Source of the DNA: Pelomyxa schiedti
Lineage: Eukaryota > Evosea > Pelobiontida > Pelomyxidae
Length of the DNA: 64,000 nt
Assembly: GCA_020536535.1 (NCBI GenBank)
Contig: JAHLWZ010000041.1
Span: 904 to 64,903, forward strand
Direction of reading: 5' to 3'
The notes beneath the pieces are model-generated. The model was given only the letters and a program-made list of their open reading frames with translations. It had not been told where the DNA came from and made no database searches. Position numbers and translations under genes: made by a program. Numbering within the stretch: position 1 is the stretch's first letter; the number at the start of each line of letters is the position of its first letter. Positions 1 through 11,100 of the stretch are shown piece after piece.

Positions 1-52
1 CCAGTGGAAACGACTCTGTGGAGCCTGCCTGATTTGACAGCCAGTTTTCATC

Positions 53-1117
53 ATGCTCATTCAAACCCAAAGGAGGTCATTGCATTCCACGTCACTCCCA
101 AGTGCTCTTCCACAAGGTACGTGTGGTTCTTCCTTTTGCAAGGAACTTAAATTTGGCACAGATCGCACATCAAGTCCAAGATTATCCTCCTCGTATCCAC
201 CATCCCTGGTGTGGCGCCTTTTGCATCAAACCCCATCTCGCTGTGCTCAAGAGATCGAAATAGGGGCCCCCAGTTGCGCCCAATTCAATCACCGCTGGGA
301 TCACCTGAGGTAATAATCCCACCTCCTGCCGTTATGATGGAACCACAACCCCTGAGGAGGAAGAACCGCGACCACGTCCCTTCAACAACTGCTCAAGACC
401 GCGATTATTATCCCTCTTCTAGAAGCAAGCGAGACACGGACACCAGTGCCCAACAGCAGCGCGTTGAAGACGACTCCAGATGCCTTGTACATACTAAAAG
501 CTCAATGGAGTATATCTCATTCCAAACCACGTCAAATAGGCAGTGCATTGTGGACAGTCGTTCCGCTCCAGTGAAGTGTATGTGCGGCTGCTCAATAACA
601 CCCCTTATCTCTTTTACTAACTCCTGGTCTGCAGTTCCTGAATCGATGATTGCTGGAATCCCAGAACGAATTTTTCGTAGTAAGTAGCTATGGCGTTTGA
701 AATATGTACATTTCTAACCTCCTCCTGTATTAACGTTAAAGGGCCGGTTATTTTTGTTTTCATTCTTTCAGTAAAGGAAGAGCACTTCATTCCTCTTATC
801 AACTCCATGATAGCATTGCAGGCTCCGTATGAATTTACCCTCCAGTACGGGAAAATTTCAAGTTCAGCAATCTCATCTTTCTTCTTCATTGTGATAATTT
901 ATCCTCAGATGATCTGTTTGTAATAGGCTGTGGCCACAAGAACGTGGAGAGTTTCTGCTATGGAATTGCGATGCGTTGCAAGTTTCTCACAGGAAACAAC
1001 CCATTCCACATGGACATCACCAAACCAAACCCATTCATCAAATTCCTTGGCTGTGCCAACAACACATTCTCCCAACTTCCTCCACCTCATGCATCTGTGC
1101 CCACCTTCACATTGTAA
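53..1117 (+). CDS. Unrecognised gene, 5' part unresolved
   Basis: I do not recognise this protein. The best-supported part is the 3' end. A GT-AG intron (about 680-771) joins a segment encoding KEEHFIPLINSMIALQAPY to a last exon (about 868-1117) containing SSDDLFVIGCGHKNVESF and KFLTGNNPFHMDITKPNPF, ending in TAA at 1115-1117. Joining the two needs a 23-nt intron at 845-867, which is unusually short even for this scaffold, so a sequencing indel or a different model is possible. Upstream, 120-300 carries plausible coding sequence (an exon with IHHPWCGAFCIKPHLAVLK) but I could not chain it. The gene may begin outside the window. Confidence 0.35.
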
Positions 1118-1239
1118 AAAAAAAGTAATAATAGTAGAATAAAATTGCTTGGGTTGGCGTCTTTGTTTGTGTGATTGGGATCCCACCAGGTGTACTTTCT
1201 TTCCTGAAGTATTCTTAGCGGAAATCGGAAGTCACGACG

Positions 1240-1838
1240 ATGGATGGAGACAACCTGTTGGCATCACAGGCTGGAGGAGACAACAACAAGTCCCCAACAA
1301 CATCGGAGATGCATGACAAACAGCAAGACGAACAACAACAAACACAAATGCCGGTGAGGCCGCAAAATGAGGCAGTGTCACATATTTTGAAAAATGCCAA
1401 GCTTAACCTGGACCGAATGGCTTTCCATGCTGAAACGGTTTTGTTTGTTTTTTTACCTGTATCGTTGCACATTGACTTTCTTTTTTCACCAGTGTGCACT
1501 TGGAGTAACAACAGCAATTGATGAGAACTTGGCAAAGATCCGAGCATCAATGCTGGACATTGTGGATAAGAAAATTGCACAATTGAAAGCAGAAGTGCAA
1601 GAAAACCTGATGGTTTGCACCGAGTTTGTCACCTAATAATTTCTTTTTTCTAATTTCCTTTCAACAGAATTCAGTGCTGACACTCACATCTTTCAATGCA
1701 CCAGAGTACACAGCCACACAGAAAGTATGTTGTTCATATCTCTAATACTCATTCATTGACACTCAGCTTATCTGCCCCGGGGAACAATTATTGGAGGGAT
1801 GGCAAAATTCACTGGATTGCATCTATATAAGAAAAGGT
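1240..1838 (+). CDS. Small helical protein, function unknown
   Basis: Four exons chain in phase: 1240-1437, 1493-1612, 1668-1724 and one from 1767. Introns of 55, 55 and 42 nt start GT and end AG. The N-terminus is polar and glutamine-rich (EMHDKQQDEQQQTQ). A helical region follows (SHILKNAKLNLDRMAFHAE, then AIDENLAKIRASMLDIVDKK) that looks like a short coiled coil of the kind seen in small complex subunits. No family recognised. The 3' end is uncertain: reading on would overlap the F-box gene that starts at 1891, so another intron or an earlier stop is likely. Confidence 0.45.
1826..1836 (+). promoter_or_regulatory. TATA-like box upstream of the F-box gene
   Basis: The sequence TCTATATAAGA lies about 55 bases before the ATG at 1891, a reasonable spacing for a core promoter in a compact genome. 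It also falls in the apparent last exon of the preceding gene, so it could be chance. Confidence 0.25.
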
Positions 1839-1890
1839 ATGCCCTTCATTTTCTTATGTACAATTAACAACACAACAAGGGGCACATATT

Positions 1891-2446
1891 ATGGACTTGC
1901 CTCCCGATGTGCTGTCACATATTGTTGAATACTTACCGCATCAGTGTATCCTTTCTACTCGCGCAGTGTGTACCAGTTTCTTGGATGCTGTTCAGACAGG
2001 TAAGTCTACCAGTTTAGCCTTGCGATCCCACCCACCACTCATTTTCAGTTCATGGGTGCAAAAACTGCACCTTTTCAACAGAGGCCAATTGGGATGGATC
2101 AGCGTGGCAGATAGAAGTCAACTCAATTTCCACACCCTGCATGGACTTTAAGCTGCTCTTGCTGACTAATTCTAAGGGCCTGGGGGTGTATTTGTATAGA
2201 ACCAGCAAGCGGATGTATGCCCGCGCAAAGAAATTCAACATAGAAGTAACAGATGGTGACCCACTTGCATGTGATGACCAGAAGGCAATGGTCTGGAGAG
2301 ACGTTTTTGTGATCAGAACTCAAGAACTGGGTAACATGACAAACCCCACCACGGCCCTAGGGAGAGTTATTCCAATGAAAACAGTGCCATCCAAACTGCA
2401 CATCTCCATCACAATCAACGACAAAATCACCACAACGTCAACTTGA
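1891..2446 (+). CDS. F-box protein
   Basis: Two exons (1891-1999 and 2049-2446, 49-nt intron, phase 1) give a 168-residue protein. Residues 1-36 are an F-box: MDLPPDVLSHIVEYLP, then RAVCTSFLDAV, matching the usual LP..vl..Il.yLp...l......C..f pattern. F-box proteins bind Skp1 and recruit substrates to SCF ubiquitin ligases. The rest (NSKGLGVYLYRTSKRMYARAK and onward) is not a WD40 or LRR domain I recognise, so the substrate is unknown. The splice restores a single frame to the TGA at the end, which supports the model. Confidence 0.75.
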
Positions 2447-2519
2447 AGTATTTTGGTCTGTTGTTTTTGAAATGTGAATGCGTCGACGCTGACTTTGGCG
2501 GTACTTGTCGGGCGTGGCA

Positions 2520-2865
2520 ATGCCGCGTGCACAAATCGATAAAAGATCCCTTGTGGGCAAGACACGGCGACCGACAGTGACAAGCAAGGAAGATCTGGGG
2601 CTTCAAAACGCAACAACAACGCGCAAACAACAAGAAGCAGTGCCTCAGTCAAACGGGGGCGTGCCGAGTTACAAAGATGCGGCAATGCGGGGACTGAAAC
2701 TGCAGGAGGAAGTTGTGCGGGGTCACAGGAGCGATGATGATGTTGCCTCGATCGTGGGAGATGCGATTAAGAACTTGCGGCGCTCTGCCGATGATGCTGA
2801 AAAGGTTCGCTGCTTCTTTGTTTTTTTATCCATCCCGCTCTAACGGTTAGAAACAAGCAAGATGA
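2520..2865 (+). CDS. Short basic protein, function unknown
   Basis: The first ATG in frame is at 2520 (MPRAQIDKRSLVGKTRR). An intron at 2805-2850 (46 nt) is followed by a tiny last exon KQAR-stop. The product is about 99 residues, basic at the start and amphipathic after residue 50 (SYKDAAMRGLKLQEEVVRG, then DVASIVGDAIKNLRRSADDAEK), suggesting a helical partner-binding segment. No family recognised. Reading through the intron would give only a few extra hydrophobic residues. Confidence 0.45.
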
Positions 2866-2868
2866 ATA

Positions 2869-3290
2869 ATGTTTTTCTATTCGACTTTGGCCACAATTAA
2901 ACAATTTTGGTTCGGCTTAAGAGCGCGCGACTTTTCTCGTGCGGTGGTGCGGTGTTCTGCGGCTAACGTCGTTCGGCGACGCCGTCGTGGATTTCGCTGC
3001 TGTCTCGGCGCGATCCTTGATGTCGGTGCCGACGTGATCAATCTGTGGATTCCATTCCCGCGCATTAGCTTCGCGGCCATCATGTTGATCATCTAAAGTT
3101 CTATTTCTATCCATACCGCTAACACTGTGTTCAAAGGAAGCTCGACCGAGTTACGTTTGCCGCGGGGTCTGTGCGTGATTATGCACTTGTGGGAGTGATG
3201 TCGCGTCACGTGATGTTGTGGCACTGCGGGACTTGTCTCGGCCTATCTGCCAATATGCAACGAACTGTTTCTAATTGTTAAAAAATACTT
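2869..3290 (+). pseudogene. Relic of a dispersed gene family (SVRDYALVGVMS motif)
   Basis: No intact gene is visible. Bases about 3121-3225 are clearly related, in opposite orientation, to about 24107-24215. Both encode VTFAA-x-SVRDYALVGVMS-x-HV in one frame, with most differences silent or conservative. Here the frame runs into a stop soon after (near 3282) and no partner exons are seen, so this looks like the 5' stump of a family member. The stretch before it (2930-3060) is GC-rich and arginine-coding but not interpretable. Confidence 0.4.
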
Positions 3291-3333
3291 GTCTTCCTCT
3301 GTCCCTTCAAAGTTTACAATGAGTCGTGTCCTG

Positions 3334-4222
3334 TCACCACACACCAGGCACTATTCTGGACTTTGTCCGGTGTATGTAGTCATTGTAGCCAGCCAGGTCA
3401 CGTATTAGAACCCTTTCTTCATCAACAGCACGGAATCCCAGCAGAATCACGCAGCCAACTGAGAAAACAATACCAATGAATGAGCCCAAGGCCACTGGTG
3501 TGGCCATGCACATCAGACTAATGGCAGAGTACATTGGGTGCCTCACGAATGCATAGGGTCCAGTGGATATCACGAACTGTGGGGATTCCGTAGAACCGGT
3601 AGTGCTGGGTCCGATTCCATTTGATTTGTCCCCTCTGATTCTTTGATGTGGTTCCTGCTGGGAGGCTTGGTCTTTTTCTTCAGTGTAAGTCTGCTTGTTC
3701 TGAGGAGGTTTGTCAACTTCAACAACTCGGGAGGCATAAGGATTTTCCAACAGGACTCGGACAAACAGGGCGTATCCCGTAAGCACAAGGATGTCTCCGG
3801 CAAAGATCAGGAGTGAAGAAGGTACCAGTGCCGAGGGAGAAAAATGCCACCTGAAGTCAAGTGATGGAACCACAATCATTCCAAGCCAGGGAACCGCAGA
3901 GAGAGCAACAATGAGCCTCTGTGTCGGTTCCTTCTCATGGGACCTCATTCTCCTCTCTGCCACCTCCGGCCTATGACACACCAACCAGGATCCAAATGCA
4001 AACATAGGAACCATCACAACTCCAAGGTATATCCAGCCCTGTTTTGGGTTTTTGTCAGTGACCTAGGTTTCGGGCACAATTTTTTTTAAAATCTCTATTG
4101 GATACCTGCCAGTAGGAGAAAGTACCACAAGGAATGAACAAGAGCGCAACGAGGCCTATGAGACCAAGGGTGGCTCGCACGGCTCCTTTTTTCACCAGAC
4201 CCATCTGTTCCTGTGCCTTCAT
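3334..4222 (-). CDS. Isoprenylcysteine carboxyl methyltransferase / PEMT-like membrane methyltransferase
   Basis: Two exons (4106-4222, then 3334-4038, 67-nt intron, phase 0) encode 273 residues. The C-terminus carries the family signature: ISTGPYAFVRHPMYS, a hydrophobic hairpin, then RAVDEERVLIRDLAGYNDY and a terminal RIVPGVW. These are the AdoMet-binding and catalytic elements of ICMT/PEMT-type methyltransferases, which methylate prenylated cysteines or phospholipids at the ER. Several membrane helices are visible (LGLIGLVALLLFIPCGTF near residue 25; SSLLIFAGDILVLTGYALFVRVLL mid-protein). A charged loop of about 50 residues (KQTYTEEKDQASQQEPHQRI) is inserted before the signature. The substrate cannot be told from sequence. 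The ATG at 4222 is the first after an in-frame stop. Confidence 0.85.
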
Positions 4223-4526
4223 ATCCTCCTTGTAATGCGTGCCAATTCTTGTGGGAAGTGAGGGAGTTGATGGCGTGTCCCATTATAATGGACAAATTAA
4301 CGGTGACGCGACCGGTACACGTGTCGTTCCGCCCCGAAGTTTGGTTTTTTCCCTCAGTCTACCTGTTCACAAGAGTTGGGGGAGGCTATTCGGGACATCA
4401 AAGCTCTGAGGTTGTTCAGTAAGACACTGGACACTGGCACCTCAGAGACGATCTGTTTGCACGGTGAACCGGGTTATTGTTCAGTTTCATAGAAAACATA
4501 GATTTAAAGCTTTAAAACGAGTCGGG
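4223..4526. other. Intergenic, divergent promoter region
   Basis: This separates the methyltransferase start (minus strand) from the LRR pseudokinase start (plus strand). I see no convincing ORF, repeat or RNA gene. It presumably holds both promoters. Confidence 0.4.
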
Positions 4527-7500
4527 ATGGGGCAGTCCTCGTCGAATATTGTCGATTGTGTGTGGTTTGTTGGACTGACTCAACGTCGTAATTCATCACT
4601 TAAAAAAACCATAGTGGATGACCAAAAGCTGACGCGCATCCCATCGTACATTTACTCGATTTTCAGTATACAAAATTTATACCGTACGTGACACCACAAA
4701 ACCGTGGTTTTTTTTCCTTTTGTCACCACAACTTCAGTGCAAGCAAACCAAATTACCAGCATTTCCGGCCGTATTTCAAATCTGATAAATTTGGAAGAAC
4801 TCTACTGTATTATTGCTCACAAAACATTAATTATTCCTTACTTTGACATGGATAGTGGGAGGAAACAAACTCACCAAAATACCCGAGGAAATAGGGACAC
4901 TCACAAAATTAAGAGAGCTAAGTTGTATGTAAAAACAAAAGTATAATGCAACCTCACCTGAACCTTGAAGTAAGCTGCAATAATTTACAGAGCATTCCTA
5001 GTTGTGTGGGAAATCTTACTAATTTGAGGCAACTCTACCGTACGTGTTTCATTCTATCACTAACAAGAATTTTTAATCCCTTTCTTTTCCCAAACAAAAG
5101 TTGATAATAACAAGTTGACCTCGTTGCCTGATTCCTTCAGTCAATTGACTCAATTGGAAACCTTTTATGGTGTGCAACCTTAATTTCCACTTGCTGCATC
5201 TTAACCTCTTCCAGTAAACAATAACGAATTGACATCCATCTCCGAGTCGCTGAGCACGTTGGTCAATTTGCACGATTTCTACAGTACACTTTTACATCAA
5301 CTATTCTTCCACTACTGACGAGTCGAAAGTATTTGGCAACCAAATCACTACACTTCCGGACGGGATCGTGCAACTACCAAAGTTGACAGACTTAAAATGT
5401 GCGATTTTTTTTTTGATTGATTTCCCTCCATTTATCTTGCTGTCCAGTGCAGCTATTGGCCCCCTTGGCGCCAGAGAGTTCAGCCGATCCCAAGTTGATC
5501 CCAGATGCACCCTCGTCTTCAAGTGTTCCTACCGAAATATTTGAAGCGAGCAATACAACGATATGTGAATCTCCCACCCGTGTCTCTCCGGAACAAATCC
5601 AAGATTCAACAACGATTCAGCAACTTCAAAGCAGCAAGCTCCAATGTATTCAGGGGCAATTGGCCCAAGCATTAAAGCAGCTTGACCAACAGAGGCATAA
5701 TCACGAAATTGCTCTCCAAGAAATGGCGAGACAACACGAACTTGAAATAAGCAACATGCACAGAGAACACCAAAAGACTTTAGAAGACCAAAGCCGGTCA
5801 TACTCTGAAAAGGAAGAAGTCTTAACGAAAAAACTGCACAGAATCGAGGACGATTTCCAACAAGGTGTGCTCTCGTGCGCACCATGAGGTACTCTAACAC
5901 GGAAATTCTTCCTTCCCACAGCGATGGAACATGTTCTGTCACATGTGCAAGAGGAGAAATGGGTTCATCACCCCACTGCACAACCACTTTCCTCATTCTC
6001 CAAATTCACTATTTCTGTTAACGACTCTCCAGTCTCAATACATGAGACTTCATTTGCTGAAAATATCTGCTGCTTTTGCCCCTTGGACAAGGTTGCTTTG
6101 AGCCTCCATTTTGGTGTGCTTAACTTAAAATAATAATAATGCACAGGTAGTCAAAATGCTGGTTCACAATCACTGTGGTGTCAGTGAGCAATGCCAAGAA
6201 GTAATGCTCAGTAATGGCAAATCGCTTTCTGGAACAGTGTCCAATCTTTTCGAGCTTGAGGAGGAAGAAGACAGTGCACGACGCGCACCAGGCACATTCC
6301 GTGCCACACATGGGGCAGTCTCTTGGCTCTCTGCGACTGTACGGATTTTACCTGAAGTCAAAGACATCTATGAAAGTGACTTGCAAATCGTGGAGATAAT
6401 TGGAAGTGGCCATAACGGATCTGTTGCCAAATGTCACTATGTCCCAGAAAACAGACAAGTGTCTGTTAAGAGAAGCCACGACCACACAAGAAAATTCGAC
6501 AGAAAATTGTTTAAAACTCAGGCAACGGTATGTCGTCCCTATCCTTTTTTTTTTTTTAACTGCTTCCTTACTTCAAGAGGTAACGAACAGTCTCAGGCAC
6601 CCCAACATTGTCAAATGCATAGGCTTCTGTGAGGGCCCCAGCACTTTCACTATCATCTCTGAGTACTTTCCTTGCTCTCTCCGGCATCTCCTCTCAGTTG
6701 TGAGTCGCCTCCTGTTTTTGTTGTTGTAGGATTTTAACCTCTCGAGTCAGCAAAAACTCACCACCATGCAAGTGGCATGCCTAAGTACCGGGATTTCCAA
6801 GGGAATGGCTGCACTTCATTTGTATGTCTGCCGTTGCAAGGACTCCAAACTCACTTTTACCAGGCAAAATATCTGCCATTATTCTCTCACAAGCTCCAAC
6901 ATTTTACTGGATCGTGGAGGGAATCCGAAAGTATCTGACTGGGGTACCTTTCTCAATCCTTTTATGATGTTTTCTGAATATTATTCAGGGGCGCAACCAA
7001 GAGATGATGCCCCAGCCAAGCCGGTCACTGCGTATATGCCACCTCAGATGTTATCAGGCAACTATTCCCGAAAAGGAGACTTGTGGGAATTTGCGGTGTT
7101 GGTCTGTGAGATGATTTTAGGATCGGTTCCCTCAGTTGAACCTCTAAAAGATACAACACAAACTTCAGCTTTCATTGAGAACCAGCTTCGCCAAATGTCG
7201 CCCAGTTCCAGGAAAGGTACCACTTTTCAATCCCACACGGCGTTGGAATTCTCAAGTATTCTGCAGAAACAAACAAGCTACTAGGGATGCCATCATTTAC
7301 CTCTTCAATGATGGCCACTTGCTTAGGCAGAAGAGAGGCATGCCTGAAAGTCACAGAGGGGTGCCTAGTGGGATCATTTCCAATATTCACTCCTCTGATA
7401 ACTCGGTGCCTATCCATTTCAGGTTTGTTTTCTACCTTGCTCTTACTTCTTTTCACTGAAACCATTCTCAAGAGTCAGAGAGACCCGAGTTTTACATTGC

Positions 7501-7637
7501 AGAGCGCCTTCTTTCCGTTACCCTGTCAGAGGCCCTGTATCCCGAGGAGTTTACCACTGATGCCATTAACTTGTGCTTGTCTGCTCTCGGGTCATCAATA
7601 ACTACCCTAGCATATTCGGCCGCCAACTCTGAATGAA
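4527..7637 (+). CDS. LRR pseudokinase (TKL type), predicted N-myristoylated
   Basis: The start at 4527 gives MGQSSS, an N-myristoylation-type N-terminus. After exon 1 (4527-4683) come six exons of exactly 69 nt, all phase 1, each encoding one 23-residue leucine-rich repeat: 4738-4806, 4856-4924, 4971-5039, 5101-5169, 5215-5283, 5330-5398. A polar linker with a coiled coil (5448-5864) follows, then a kinase domain from about 6370. Glycine loop GSGHNGSVAKC and VAIK-lysine equivalent VSVKRS are kept, and NSLRHPNIVKCIGFC is typical TKL. The catalytic loop reads HYSLTSSNILLD instead of HRDLKSSNILLD, so the catalytic Asp and the following Lys are gone. The activation segment starts SDWG and the APE motif is YMPPQML. 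It is therefore probably catalytically dead and scaffolding. The tail ends ERPEFYIAERLLSVTLSE...AANSE-stop. The last splice (7406-7482) is ambiguous. Confidence 0.85.
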
Positions 7638-8122
7638 CATCACAAACAAATCACCACCCCACAACACCAACAAACACCCACACCCTTTTGCTTCAGACTT
7701 GTAGTCTCCAACAGCCTTGTTTTTTCAGTTTCTTTTTTGGCCAAAGTTACCATCAAGGAGACATTCGGAGAAAGCACGCAACAGATGAGGAAGGAAATGT
7801 ACAATTCAACAAGGAAGCGAAGATGCACCCAATTTGCACAACAATCAAGGCAAAAAGAAGCGTTTTGCGAACGCCTTTCCATCATGCCAAAATTTTTTCA
7901 GCAAAAAAGATTTTGCTTTGTTGTGGTTAAGTGTTGTTGGTTCTGTGTGTCACAACCAACAGTCAGCAGTCTACAGCACCAGGTCACTCATTGTGCATTC
8001 CTCCCATAATACAACTGAAAAGGTGGGAGGGTCGCTTGTTTTGTTGGCGCGCTCTGGCGTGAAGGACAGACTGACACCATAGAGCAGTGTTGCAATTCCC
8101 CATAAGTCATTTGCTGTTCAAA
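7638..8122. other. Intergenic, no supported gene
   Basis: About 485 bases between two co-oriented genes. Open frames exist (for example 7743-8009) but lack a chainable splice structure or recognisable domain. Poly-T tracts at 7719-7739 may belong to 3' processing of the upstream gene. Confidence 0.35.
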
Positions 8123-11100
8123 ATGCCAGTTGGAGTTGACAACCGTGTTTTTCCGTTCTCAGAGAGCGAATTGGCTCGAAATCATGGAAAAGGTCGTGGC
8201 AAGTGCTCCAATTGCAGACTCCCACTTGGTGTTGTATTCATTTCATGGACTACGTATGTTTCCCTTACTCCTTCTTTGGGATAAAATTCACTGAATACAG
8301 CTCCCTTGTTTTATCTATTGGTGTAATGGTGGTAGTTACTGAGTACTTCTCTACGAAATCGCTGGAATCAAGTCTATCCAAGTCTTCAAGGGAGGTTGTG
8401 AATGAGAGAATTTACCGAGCTGTGGAGAAGTATGAACCATTCAACTGTAGCTTCCATTATGGGTCTAAGTTTGAATAGTATTTTCAATGAAGGCATCGAA
8501 GCCGCATATTTTACGAGAGACTACACACTGCAGACACCTCTGCTAAACGATACTGAGAGGTTGATCTGGAGAAAGAAATTGAATACTACTGGGAGGTACA
8601 GTATTAGCCAGTAGGGGCATAATCATTGAAACGGGAAAGGTTTGAGGAAGGAAGAGTACTTTATTCATATTCCACTCAGCACCCAGCTGTGAGACTTATT
8701 GGATTTTGGAGGTTCAATTGTCTTACTTTCCACCAGCCTCACCTCTTTGACAGGTATTCATCACGTGAGGATCAGACAATAATGCAAGTGGAGACTGTGA
8801 CACGAGGTTAGGATCCCTATCACTTTCGAAAGTTTTTCCCACAGCTAAATAGGGATTCCTCTATTTTGTTTTTCGGACAATTCCACTGGCTACGAGTATG
8901 GCCAGTATCACGTAAATACAAGTACCTCAGTATTCTTTAAATCAGATCAAGCTTATAAAACAATTTTCTACATCGGCGCCAATCCAGTGTGTATCTTGTC
9001 ATTCATTCACTAGCTCACACTGTCCCAGCTTTTCCCGTTCTTCATGTCCCATGAAGGGATACATGTATCCGATCCCTACCAGATTATTCTTCCTGGGCTA
9101 GAGAGTGTACTTACATTGGTTCTGTTCAATCTTATTGAACACTATGAATCTGGAAAGGCAATATGCTGGAGAGCGGCCATCAATGTTGAGGCGCTTTCAG
9201 CCTTTGTGGAGGTCTGAGATACCCGCTTTGGCGTATCTGATTTTTTTAGGCTTTGCCACTGCCAACAGGGTCTCACGTTGCCGTGATTGAAACAAATTTC
9301 CGTATGATGGCTGCATCGGAACCAAACCTCGTTTTGAATTCTTCAAGCAAATACCGGGTATTCAAATGAATACGTTAACGCGAGAGCTGTTTGTTGCATG
9401 TATATCTGACATCAATCTAACAGTATTTCTTGCCTGATGTCAACGAACCTGTATTGGCAGCTACTGGAAAGTACCTTGAAAGTCGTTATGATAGTATGTA
9501 GGCAGCAATCGTACCATTTACTCAAGTCATTCAAAATAACCAACGAACTAAAAGATATGTCTATGCTACCAAGGAATTTCTCAGTAGTCACCACTTTTTC
9601 GGGAGTTAAAACTGTCATTGATGTAACACAATGGAGATTAAATGAAAACAGTACAACCATATGGATTATATTGGTACTTATTAATTATTTCCTCCTCAAG
9701 TTACCATGACTCCAGGTCTCCCCTGCAAAGGGTCCGTCTAGCCAATATCTTGCCATAACTGGCTTATGCATTTCCATATTTACTCTTGTTGGGATTATCG
9801 CCTCCACCATAACCAGCATGTACACCCCAACACTCCCAAACATTTTATTCACTGCCTCTATAGGATGATAAAAAAACCTCTCGGACTTGTTGCAAAACTG
9901 TTAGGCAGTATATCTCAGCTTGATTTTGAAAGTAAAGGACGGGAATCGAACTTCTTCAAACGAAATTCCCCGATACGAGAGATAGATGATATTCAGACTA
10001 GCTACTACTCTCTGGAGGTTGGCTTGAAGTCTCTATCATGCTATGTTCCTGGTTCCCTTGCAAAACTCCTTGTTCGCAGGTACTTTGTATGACACTAAGC
10101 TATTACATCTTCAAATTATGTGCATTAAATGCATGTCTTTAGTGACTATGAACCGCAAATTGGTGTCAAAGAAGGCAATTGTACTGTTATGTTTCTTGAT
10201 GTCCAAGGATTTTCCACTCTTTGTGAAACTGTAAATAGTGAAAAAGGTTTCTCCTTTTTATAAGGAGTTAACTGAATGTGTATTGTACTAGTTTTTACTG
10301 CTCTGGGAGAGTGTTTCGATAGCCTAAGTACGATTATTTGCAGTTATGGTGGAACAATAGACAAGGTTCGTAACCTTATTGGAAATCTTCATGCTCCTCA
10401 CTGTTTTTTTTTTAGTTTATAGGTGATGGTATGTTTTCATTTTCCACATTGATGTGCAATAACCCTTTTTCCTCTACTAGCAATTATGGCGTTTTGGAAT
10501 GAAGTGCGCACTTTTTTCCTTTACTTCTCTGCGATCTCAAAATAAGTAAATATAGCCAGAATATGTTGATAATCATCCATCAGTGGCGATGCACGCCGTC
10601 TTCGAGTGCCAAAATAAAATCACTGAGCTACAGGCTCAATGGACAGCGCGGGGACTCCCCTGTCTTCACGTAAAGTTTGGCCTGAGTACCGGTCCTGGTG
10701 TGCATTTCAAATGCCGTTGGCTCGAAGCTTACAATTATAGTGCTTGTGGGCAACGTCGGCGGGAGCAAGCGCTTCAGTTACACGGTCATCGGACGAACTG
10801 GTATAACGAATATAAACCAAAGAATGTTTCTAATGCGATTCCACACACCAGTGAATTTGGCAGCAGGTCTCGAACCACTTACAAGAATTCTTGGAGTAGA
10901 TGTCTTGATCAGTGAGGAATTATTTCAATGTATCAAGTCAACATTCATATGCCGGAAGTTGCCGGCAATGCCTCTCAAGGGCTTTGCACTTCCTGTGCAT
11001 GTATATGAAGTAAACATTCCCAATTTTCCCGCACTTCCCAACTGACGATTCCACAGCCACTTTGTATGATATCAGACAAAACGGAACGCCTTGCGGATAT

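Noticed and set aside
7688-8082. Overlapping plus-strand ORFs between two genes
   Set aside because: No start with splice-consistent continuation and no recognisable domain; composition follows AA/TT-rich intergenic DNA.
9936-9955. Reverse-strand tRNA T-arm-like GGACGGGAATCGAACTTC
   Set aside because: Lies in a coding exon of the cyclase (FESKGRESNFFKRN) and no cloverleaf can be drawn.
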